Below are positions 1 through 4,825 of a stretch of 7,084 bases of DNA, piece by piece; position 1 is the stretch's first letter; each line of letters opens with the position of its first letter. This stretch comes from an uncultured Prevotella sp. GTDB taxonomy: Bacteria > Bacteroidota > Bacteroidia > Bacteroidales > Bacteroidaceae. A program made the position numbers and the translations under genes. The stretch spans positions 1-7,084 of the forward strand of contig CAMUQM010000097.1 of the NCBI GenBank assembly GCA_947095945.1, in the 5' to 3' direction. A model generated the notes under the pieces. That model made no database searches. It saw nothing but the letters and a program-made list of their open reading frames with translations, and had not been told where the DNA came from.

Positions 1-6
1 AAAAGG

Positions 7-51
7 AAAAGTCCGGTTATCTATTCCATAGGAAAGGATAGCCGGACTTTT
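7..51 (-). terminator. Rho-independent terminator-like hairpin downstream of the lysozyme-like gene
   Basis: Arms 7-21 and 37-51 pair over 15 positions (one G-T wobble), beginning AAAAGTCCGG on the left. Inside the loop TTCC (24-27) can also pair with GGAA (31-34). Read on the minus strand, the stem is followed by TTTTCCTTTT, which suits termination of the gene ending at 86. The plus-strand side also ends in CTTTT, so the hairpin may work in both directions and serve a convergent gene left of the window. The structure is seen directly; the function is inferred. Confidence 0.75.
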
Positions 52-85
52 AAATAAGAGGAATCTTAAATAATTGTTGCACTAA

Positions 86-505
86 TTAGTTCATGTGACG
101 CATAACGTTGCGTAAATAAGCTTGTGTCTTTGCTGCGTTATATCGAATACCACCACTCCATAAGCGGATAGCTTTCTCAACACTGTTCAATGGATTGTAG
201 AAACTCTGAATAATCACAAACATCTCCTTTGACTTTGTAGCACTGAAGCGATCAGAAAGTGAATAACGCTTGCTACTACCAGTACTCTTGAGAATGTTGT
301 TGCACTCTTTTACCAAAATTGGAGAAATCTGCAGTACGCCAACATAAGGACCATTTACGGCTGCAGGATTACCCTTGCTTTCAATCTGAATGATTGCGTT
401 CATTACTGGTTCCCAATCAAAGCCATCATTTTTGGCAGACACTTCAACATGTGAAGCAAAAATCATTAAGAAACAAATACTTACTACTTTTAAAATTCTC
501 ATCAT
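86..505 (-). CDS. Small secreted lysozyme/transglycosylase-like (SLT-type fold) protein
   Basis: This is a 139-residue protein. Residues 1-24 form a typical signal peptide (basic start, hydrophobic core VVSICFLMIFA, then VSA before K25), so the mature chain is probably periplasmic or exported. The mature part begins with a helix carrying IIQIESKGNPAAVNG (38-52), in which E42 sits where the catalytic glutamate of lysozyme-fold transglycosylases lies (E-S-x-G-x-x-x-A). GVLQIS (56-61) matches the usual G-x-x-Q-I segment. LWSGG (115-119) followed by a Tyr-rich helix stands where SLT domains usually carry AYNAG. Such enzymes cleave the MurNAc-GlcNAc bond of peptidoglycan. The protein is one short domain with no binding module. 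Two adjacent ATG codons (residues 1 and 2) leave the exact start open. The gene has its own promoter and terminator, so it appears to be monocistronic, and it is divergent from a GH25 muramidase. The fold is fairly certain; activity and substrate are inferred. Confidence 0.8.
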   Translation of the reverse strand: MMRILKVVSICFLMIFASHVEVSAKNDGFDWEPVMNAIIQIESKGNPAAVNGPYVGVLQISPILVKECNNILKSTGSSKRYSLSDRFSATKSKEMFVIIQSFYNPLNSVEKAIRLWSGGIRYNAAKTQAYLRNVMRHMN

Positions 506-613
506 TAAATAATTTCCGAAACCTTGGAAGAGTAAGTCAACAGAGCTACTCTCTACGGCGTGTTCCTATGTGAGAATGAGTTACCACCACGCCTCAGTTT
601 CATATTAACGGTG

Positions 614-644
614 CAAAGTTACAAAAAATATTCCTGATACACAA
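614..644 (-). promoter_or_regulatory. Bacteroidetes-type promoter for the lysozyme-like gene
   Basis: On the minus strand TTG (644-642) is followed after 20 bases by TAACTTTG (621-614), a full match to the -33/-7 pattern TTG-N20-TAnnTTTG of the Bacteroidetes primary sigma factor. Transcription would begin near 607-609, giving a leader of about 100 bases before the start codon at 505. The match is seen directly; the start site is inferred from the usual spacing. Confidence 0.7.
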
Positions 645-701
645 CACTTTAACATTAAAAATATAAAGTTAGGAATGAACATTAACTGCGACAAATAGCA
701 T

Positions 702-742
702 ACTTTAGCTGCTAAAAGTCGATGAAATCTTATTATTTTAGC
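702..742. promoter_or_regulatory. Palindrome cluster, possible operator between divergent promoters
   Basis: TTTAGC-T-GCTAAA (704-716) is a perfect palindrome around one central base. With one bulged A it extends to ACTTTAGC/GCTAAAAGT (702-719). A further half-site TTTTAGC follows at 736-742 and can pair with GCTAAAA at 711-717. The cluster ends about 12 bases before the -33 element of the GH25 promoter, a usual place for a regulator to bind. The repeats are seen directly; no regulator is known from this sequence, so the role is only a suggestion. Confidence 0.35.
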
Positions 743-754
743 TATTTGAGCAAT

Positions 755-785
755 TTGTAGCATTGAAAAAGAATGTTTACCTTTG
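755..785 (+). promoter_or_regulatory. Bacteroidetes-type promoter for the GH25 gene
   Basis: TTG (755-757, within TTTG 754-757) is followed after exactly 20 bases by TACCTTTG (778-785), a full match to the Bacteroidetes -33/-7 consensus. The start of transcription would fall near 790-792, leaving a leader of roughly 88 bases before the ATG at 879. Confidence 0.7.
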
Positions 786-806
786 TGATGTTTTTAAATC
801 TTGAGA

Positions 807-860
807 AAGCCTATTCTTAGAGTTATACCTCTATTATATCTAATAGACTCATACAGGCTT
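807..860 (+). promoter_or_regulatory. Nested hairpin in the 5' leader of the GH25 gene
   Basis: Three sets of complementary arms nest inside one another: AAGCCT (807-812) with AGGCTT (855-860), GAGT (820-823) with ACTC (847-850), and CTATTA (831-836) with TAATAG (841-846) around the four-base loop TATC. The last two sets are adjacent on the right side, so they can form one bulged stem. It is followed by an A/T-rich, unstructured 18 bases up to the ATG, as usual for translation starts in this phylum. It could influence mRNA stability or translation; no known riboswitch class is recognised. Confidence 0.4.
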
Positions 861-878
861 GATAAAATAAAACAATAA

Positions 879-1670
879 ATGATAAAGCGTAAACGTAGGC
901 GCAAGAAGCAAACGCGCAATAAATACAGCATTTGGTGGTGGGTCTGTGCTGCTTTGGCAGTACTGATAGTCATTCTTATCATTGACCTTAAACCATGGCG
1001 TAAGCCTCGTACGGTAGTCAGCGACCAATGGCCTTATTGTGACATGACGAAAGGTCCATATACTAAGGACTTTGATGGACTTGACATTTCACGCCATCAA
1101 GGTAAGATACATTGGGATGAACTGGTAGAGGAGAATCCACAACTACGCTTTGTCTATATCAAGGCGACAGAAGGTAGTTCTATTGTTGATCCTCTTTACA
1201 AGAAAAACTTTAAGGCAGCAAAGGAAAGAGGTTTATTAGTAGGCTCTTACCACTTTCTAACTTATCGAACTTCTATGGAACGACAAGTCGATAATTTTCT
1301 TGCTAATATTGATCTTAGTCAGCAAGACTTATTACTACTTGTTGATGTTGAAAAAGATGGTACACGTAACTGGGGACGTGAGATTATTCAGAAGAATCTT
1401 GCAGAGTTTATCCGTTTAATTAAGGAACGAACAGGGCATTCTCCAATGATTTACACTAATGAAGCTTATTATCATCTGAACCTTTATCCAGAGTTTAACC
1501 ATTACCGATTGTTCATTGCAAACTATAATATTCCACCACAACTTCCTAACACTGAATATGATATATGGCAATCAAGTAAGCATGGAAGAGTACGAGGAAT
1601 ATGGACATACGTAGACATTGACCAGCTACGTGAAGGTGTGTCCGTAGATGATTTCAAGATGCCAAAATAG
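879..1670 (+). CDS. GH25 family muramidase (lysozyme), membrane-anchored
   Basis: This is a 263-residue enzyme of glycoside hydrolase family 25, which cuts the beta-1,4 bond between N-acetylmuramic acid and N-acetylglucosamine in peptidoglycan. A very basic N-terminus (KRKRRRKK, 3-10) is followed by a single hydrophobic helix (about 18-36), giving a type II topology with the catalytic domain outside the cytoplasmic membrane. The GH25 barrel starts with GLDISRHQG (67-75; D69 is the conserved first-strand Asp) and continues with FVYIKATEG (91-99). It carries the catalytic pair in LVDVEKD (D156 and E158, the family D-x-E motif), then MIYTN (190-194), YDIWQSS (227-233) and VDIDQ (245-249) at the usual end of the domain. 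All expected key residues are present and the length fits a single-domain Bacteroidales GH25 protein. The gene has its own promoter and a structured leader. Its stop lies 18 bases from the stop of the convergent gene, with no clear terminator between. Probable role: turnover or remodelling of the cell's own wall, or attack on other bacteria; the sequence does not decide. Confidence 0.92.
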   Translation: MIKRKRRRKKQTRNKYSIWWWVCAALAVLIVILIIDLKPWRKPRTVVSDQWPYCDMTKGPYTKDFDGLDISRHQGKIHWDELVEENPQLRFVYIKATEGSSIVDPLYKKNFKAAKERGLLVGSYHFLTYRTSMERQVDNFLANIDLSQQDLLLLVDVEKDGTRNWGREIIQKNLAEFIRLIKERTGHSPMIYTNEAYYHLNLYPEFNHYRLFIANYNIPPQLPNTEYDIWQSSKHGRVRGIWTYVDIDQLREGVSVDDFKMPK

Positions 1671-1688
1671 GAGATTAACCCGATTTCA

Positions 1689-2126
1689 TCAGCAATCTGT
1701 TGCCATATTATTGATTATGCGGATTTTGTCAGTTGCCTTATAGCTTGCTTTATTCAGCGAATTAAAATCGATTACATTACGATATATGCTTGAAAAAGCA
1801 ACAAGTTTGTTTTCCTTTATGAATAGAAGCGTACAGATACTATCAAACAAAGTATTATCAAGAATAGCATCTCTGTCTCCAGCATAACCCATATCAATTT
1901 TATCATCAGAAACAATACGATTATCATACGGCTTAATGACAATCATAGTATCCCAGTCTTTATCCTTATATAACTCATGAACTGAAAAACAAGTTTCAGC
2001 TTTCTGAATCTTTTGTAAGTTATCATTTAAGTTTACCTCACGGTAGGGTGCATTTACACACCAAATAATCGCACCAATAAGGACAACTGAAAAGAAGATT
2101 AGTAGTATTTTCTTTTTTTTCATCAT
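1689..2126 (-). CDS. Conserved-looking hypothetical protein with N-terminal membrane anchor
   Basis: I do not recognise this 145-residue protein with confidence. The start is MMKKKK followed by a hydrophobic helix (about 7-22), so it is an exported or membrane-anchored protein. C23 follows the helix but is preceded by Trp, so it is not a convincing lipobox. The soluble part includes HELYKDKDWDTMIVIKPYD (50-68). The pattern W-D-x-(hydrophobic)-x-I-x-P-Y resembles a motif I recall from small uncharacterised proteins in Firmicutes and Bacteroidetes. A second hydrophobic stretch (SICTLLFI, 96-103) followed by NKLVAFSSIYR looks like a beta-strand core. Two ATG codons in a row leave the exact start open. 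The gene lies 132 bases after fhs on the same strand with a terminator hairpin between, so it probably has its own promoter. A TTGACA at 2179-2174 is a possible upstream element, but no clear TAnnTTTG follows. It ends tail to tail with the GH25 gene. Confidence 0.7.
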   Translation of the reverse strand: MMKKKKILLIFFSVVLIGAIIWCVNAPYREVNLNDNLQKIQKAETCFSVHELYKDKDWDTMIVIKPYDNRIVSDDKIDMGYAGDRDAILDNTLFDSICTLLFIKENKLVAFSSIYRNVIDFNSLNKASYKATDKIRIINNMATDC

Positions 2127-2184
2127 TATATTCGCTAACAGCCTTAGTTATTTATGGTAATAGTAGTATTATGTGTCAAGAGGA

Positions 2185-2230
2185 AACTTGTCCAGAATAT
2201 ATAGGATGTTCCTATAAAACTGGACAAGTT
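2185..2230 (-). terminator. Terminator-like hairpin downstream of fhs
   Basis: AACTTGTCCAG (2185-2195) pairs perfectly over 11 bases with CTGGACAAGTT (2220-2230). After a small internal loop, TATAGGA (2200-2206) pairs with TCCTATA (2210-2216) around the three-base loop TGT. Read on the minus strand the stem is followed by TCCTCTTG directly after its terminal GTT, a modest U-rich tail. It lies 28 bases past the fhs stop codon and before the next gene on that strand, which fits a transcription end or a strong mRNA-stabilising 3' structure. Confidence 0.7.
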
Positions 2231-2258
2231 GTAAGTTAAACAAAACTAATGATACTTG

Positions 2259-3926
2259 TTAAGCCAAACCTTCTATCTGGCCACGAACAATATCAATCTT
2301 TTCAGCTTGAGGAACCTTTGGCAAACCTGGCATACGCATGATTTCACCAGCAATAGCAACAATCATTTCTGAACCACCATTGATGACAAAGTCACGAATG
2401 GTGATATCAAAGTTTTTAGCTACACCCACCTGCTTAGGATCCTCACTAAATGAGAATTGTGTCTTAGCAATGCAGACAGGGAAACGATCCATTCCCCATG
2501 ATTGAATACGTGCAAGCTTGTTTTGAGCAGATTTTTTAAGGATAACAGAGCGAGCACCATAAATATTCTTAGCTACCTTATTTACCTTCTCTTCGATGCT
2601 ATCTTCATCTGCATAAGTCATGTTGATGTCCTTTGCTCCATGCTTATCAATCGTTTCAACAACAAGACGAGCTAAGTCTTCTGCACCTTCACCGCCCTTC
2701 ATGAATACATTGTTTTCGGCAAAACCAACACCTAACATCTTACAATGATCTGCAAGAAGAGCAATTTCCTCCTCAGTGTCATCACCATATCTATTAAGTG
2801 TTACAATCACTGGTTGTCCAAAGCGTTGCATATTCTCAACATGACGATCAAGATTAGCAAAGCCCTCTACAAGTGCTTGACGTTCCTGCTCATGTGATGC
2901 ACCGTCAACAAGTCCACCATGCATCTTCAAGCCACGTAAAGTTGATACGAGAACAGTGGCACGAGGATGAATCTCTGCCTTACGACACTTGATATCCAAG
3001 AACTTCTCTGCACCAAGGTCTGCACCGAATCCTGCCTCAGTAATAGCGTAATCACTCAGTGACATTGCCATCTTAGTTGCAACCAAACTGTTACAGCCAT
3101 GAGCAATATTCGCAAATGGTCCACCATGAACAAAGGCAGGTGTTCCCTCAAGTGTCTGAACAAGATTCGGCTTAATAGCATCCATCAACAGAACAGTTAT
3201 TGCACCAGCTACGCCAAGATCGCGTACTCTAAATGGTTTATCGTCAAAGGTGATACCCAAAACCATATTCTCAATACGACGACGGAGATCTTGCTCACTG
3301 TCAGCAAGACATAATGCTGCCATAATCTCACTTGCTGGTGTAATATCAAAACCTGACTGTGTTGGTAAGCCATCTGTAGAAGCGCCAAGACCTGTAACGA
3401 TGTTGCGAAGGCTACGATCATTTACGTCCAAGACACGCTTCCATAGAATTTGTTTTAATGTAAATCCTTCACTGCGATGCTGATAAATATAGTTATCAAG
3501 CAAGGCTGCAATCATATTGTGTGCACTCGTAATAGCATGGAAGTCACCAGTGAAGTGGAGGTTAATCTTCTCCATTGGTACAACCTGAGCATATCCACCG
3601 CCAGCAGCACCACCTTTCATACCAAAGCATGGACCAAGACTTGGCTCGCGTAATGCAAGAACAGAACGTTTACCAATGCGATTTAGTGCCATTGACAAAC
3701 CTATACTAACAGTAGTTTTACCAATACCAGCACGGGTCGGAGAGATTGAACTAACAAGAACAAGGCGGTTGCAGGCTACTCGCTCTTCATTAATCAATGA
3801 AAGAGGAACTTTCGCCATATACTTACCAAAATGCTCCAAAGTATCAGCTGGTATACCGACCGTAGCTGCTACTTCCTCTATTGGCTTCATGTTACATGAG
3901 CGTGCAATTTCGATGTCAGATTTCAT
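2259..3926 (-). CDS. fhs: Formate-tetrahydrofolate ligase (10-formyl-THF synthetase)
   Basis: This is a 555-residue cytoplasmic enzyme that joins formate to tetrahydrofolate at the cost of ATP, giving 10-formyl-THF for purine synthesis and initiator-tRNA formylation. Family landmarks run in order: the nucleotide-binding loop SPTRAGIGKTT (62-72), REPSLGPCFGMKGGAAGGG (93-111), FTGDFHAITSAHN (125-137), then SGFDITPASEIMA, AFVHGGPFANIAHGCNS, EAGFGADLGAEKF, LKMHGG, and near the C-terminus VCIAKTQFSFS and AGEIMRMPGLPK. The length is that of a complete, single-domain bacterial enzyme, with no frameshift. The loop has Arg-Ala-Gly-Ile where clostridial enzymes have Pro-Ala-Gly-Glu, but the GKTT core is intact. 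The start at 3926 gives an N-terminus of normal family length and sits about 25 bases from the predicted transcription start. It appears to be a single-gene transcript between its own promoter and a hairpin terminator. Its product is used in the purine pathway that also includes PurD, encoded 2 kb away. Confidence 0.97.
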   Translation of the reverse strand: MKSDIEIARSCNMKPIEEVAATVGIPADTLEHFGKYMAKVPLSLINEERVACNRLVLVSSISPTRAGIGKTTVSIGLSMALNRIGKRSVLALREPSLGPCFGMKGGAAGGGYAQVVPMEKINLHFTGDFHAITSAHNMIAALLDNYIYQHRSEGFTLKQILWKRVLDVNDRSLRNIVTGLGASTDGLPTQSGFDITPASEIMAALCLADSEQDLRRRIENMVLGITFDDKPFRVRDLGVAGAITVLLMDAIKPNLVQTLEGTPAFVHGGPFANIAHGCNSLVATKMAMSLSDYAITEAGFGADLGAEKFLDIKCRKAEIHPRATVLVSTLRGLKMHGGLVDGASHEQERQALVEGFANLDRHVENMQRFGQPVIVTLNRYGDDTEEEIALLADHCKMLGVGFAENNVFMKGGEGAEDLARLVVETIDKHGAKDINMTYADEDSIEEKVNKVAKNIYGARSVILKKSAQNKLARIQSWGMDRFPVCIAKTQFSFSEDPKQVGVAKNFDITIRDFVINGGSEMIVAIAGEIMRMPGLPKVPQAEKIDIVRGQIEGLA

Positions 3927-3956
3927 AGTTATATTATTTTTATAAAGTTATAATCG

Positions 3957-3987
3957 CAAAGATAGAAATAAAATTTGAATATAACCA
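3957..3987 (-). promoter_or_regulatory. Probable promoter of fhs
   Basis: TATCTTTG (3964-3957 on the minus strand) is a full match to the Bacteroidetes -7 element TAnnTTTG. At the expected 20-base distance the -33 position reads TGG (3987-3985) instead of TTG, so this element is weak. Transcription would begin near 3950, giving a short leader of about 25 bases that is A/T-rich and lacks a Shine-Dalgarno sequence. Confidence 0.55.
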
Positions 3988-3993
3988 GTTCTT

Positions 3994-4011
3994 GCGAAAA
4001 AAGTTTTTCGC
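3994..4011. repeat. Palindrome upstream of the fhs promoter, possible regulator site
   Basis: GCGAAAAA (3994-4001) and TTTTTCGC (4004-4011) are perfectly complementary around a two-base centre. The repeat lies just upstream of the -33 position of the fhs promoter, a usual spot for an activator site. The two-base centre is too tight for a stable RNA hairpin loop without opening a pair or two, which favours a DNA-binding role over a terminator. No regulator can be named from the sequence. Confidence 0.35.
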
Positions 4012-4181
4012 TTTTAAAAACGTTATGATTATCAAATAACTTTCTATTAATTCTATAAAGGAAAGATTATTTCGTATTAGTGTAATCTGGTAACATTATA
4101 TGAGTAAGCGATTCCTATATATCCAACATATCTTATATTGACCTTGATGATTCTATCTTACCCTTTTCTATCTTCGTGTTA

Positions 4182-4232
4182 GTGCCCAGCACATATAGTG
4201 CTCATAGATAACACCAATGGTGCTAAGCACTA
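4182..4232. repeat. Cluster of GTGC/GCAC inverted repeats
   Basis: GTGC (4182-4185) pairs with GCAC (4189-4192) around CCA. TAGTGCT (4196-4202) pairs with AGCACTA (4226-4232), and CACC (4212-4215) pairs with GGTG (4219-4222) inside that loop. Five copies of the AGTGC/GCACT-like half-site therefore occur in about 50 bases. A plus-strand TATCTTCG (4169-4176) just before it is one base off the -7 consensus, and TTG (4144-4146) is 22 bases upstream of it, so a small RNA starting near 4182 is conceivable but unproven. Confidence 0.35.
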
Positions 4233-4324
4233 AAATACTTACAGTATATTCCCGTTGAAAAGACAAAATAACATTAAAGGAGATACAGCATAGGGGAGTA
4301 TGCTACTTAAGTTATATTAGATAG

Positions 4325-4371
4325 TAGTTGTTTCCTATAAAGAGAAAAACAATCTTCATAGGAAACAACTA
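4325..4371. repeat. Long perfect inverted repeat just past the yqaA-like gene
   Basis: The left arm (4325-4338, TAGTTGTTTCCTAT) and right arm (4358-4371) pair perfectly over 14 bases with a 19-base loop. The right arm ends one base before the stop codon of the minus-strand gene, so this is most likely its 3'-end structure. Neither side has a clear T-run, so a classical Rho-independent terminator is not assured. It may be an mRNA-protecting hairpin, or it may act with another termination signal. Confidence 0.6.
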
Positions 4372-4372
4372 A

Positions 4373-4825
4373 TTAAAATAGGGAAGTTGCACCCCAAATC
4401 AGAGCTGCATAACGCAATACTTTACCTATTGTAATGCTTAACACAGACAATACAATATTTGCACGTGTAAGTCCTAAAACAATGGTGATGGCACTACCAA
4501 GGATAGGAAGGAAAGCAAAGAATCCCATCCATGCACCATGACCTCCCATAAAACTATAGGCTCTATCTAACGACTCTTTCTTCACATGGAAATAACGTTC
4601 AAGCCATTCAAGTTTACCTAATCTACCAAGACCATAATTAAGCATTCCGCCCAATACATTACCTATACTTCCATAAATAAGTAACAAAATAGGGTCGACT
4701 CCAGCTGCAAGCAACCCGAGCATTACCGCTTCACTACTAAAAGGCAAGAAACTTCCTGCAAGGAATGCCGATAGAAACATTCCCCAATATCCATAGTCTA
4801 CAAGTAATTGTGTAAGAAAATCCAT
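4373..4825 (-). CDS. YqaA/DedA-type (VTT domain) inner membrane protein
   Basis: This is a 150-residue integral membrane protein of the SNARE-associated/DedA group, closest in size and pattern to the short YqaA subgroup (about 140-150 residues). The start at 4825 (MDFLTQLL) is chosen over the longer frame from 4879 because family members begin just before YGYWGMFLSAFLAGSFLPF, and because the extra 18 residues (with a HHH run) look unlike a family N-terminus. Visible features are FLPFSSEAV (27-35) with conserved Glu32, the re-entrant region GNVLGGMLNYGLGR (55-68), the motif FLPILGSAITIVLGLTR (105-121), and GKVLRYAALIWG (134-145). DedA-group proteins are linked to lipid-carrier or phospholipid translocation and envelope integrity; the exact role of YqaA is not established. 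The gene overlaps the end of the preceding membrane-protein gene by 28 bases in another frame, which suggests translational coupling in the purD transcript. Confidence 0.85.
   Translation of the reverse strand: MDFLTQLLVDYGYWGMFLSAFLAGSFLPFSSEAVMLGLLAAGVDPILLLIYGSIGNVLGGMLNYGLGRLGKLEWLERYFHVKKESLDRAYSFMGGHGAWMGFFAFLPILGSAITIVLGLTRANIVLSVLSITIGKVLRYAALIWGATSLF

Larger units (their letters stand above)
506..878. other. Divergent intergenic region between two wall-hydrolase genes
   Basis: This 373-base non-coding stretch separates the leftward lysozyme-like gene from the rightward GH25 gene. It holds a leader with an inverted repeat (GGCGTG 557-562 with CACGCC 588-593) for the leftward gene, a leftward promoter (614-644), a palindrome cluster (702-742), a rightward promoter (755-785) and a foldable leader (807-860) for the rightward gene. 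A direct repeat AACATTAA occurs at 651-658 and 678-685. I see no RNA gene and no convincing protein gene here. A 16-codon reading frame at 553-603 on the minus strand is discussed as a finding. Confidence 0.75.
3927..4372. other. 446-base gap without a convincing gene, rich in inverted repeats
   Basis: The gap lies between the fhs start and the end of the yqaA-like gene. From left to right it holds the fhs promoter, a palindrome at 3994-4011, a plain A/T-rich part (about 4012-4175), a cluster of GTGC/GCAC hairpins (4182-4232), a hairpin AGCATA/TATGCT around GGGGAG (4287-4304), and a long inverted repeat (4325-4371). Only very short reading frames occur, such as a 13-codon one from 4100. I recognise no tRNA, known small RNA or mobile-element remnant. 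Confidence 0.7.

Noticed and set aside
794..982. Minus-strand 62-codon reading frame over the GH25 start
   Set aside because: It overlaps the GH25 gene, its leader and its predicted promoter product, and its composition shows no protein-like pattern.
2055..2126. Lipoprotein signal in the hypothetical protein (C23 after a hydrophobic helix)
   Set aside because: The residues before the Cys (A-I-I-W) do not fit a lipobox, so it is called a membrane anchor instead.
2241..2248. TAGTTTTG on the minus strand as a promoter for the hypothetical gene at 1689-2126
   Set aside because: It matches the -7 pattern, but the nearest TTG is only 16 bases away, and the transcript would run straight into the hairpin at 2185-2230.
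3099..3945. Several plus-strand and alternative minus-strand frames within fhs
   Set aside because: They are out-of-frame readings of a clearly coding, complete fhs gene.
4100..4141. 13-residue plus-strand frame (MSKRFLYIQHILY)
   Set aside because: It is too short, has no clear promoter or leader, and is expected by chance in A/T-rich DNA.
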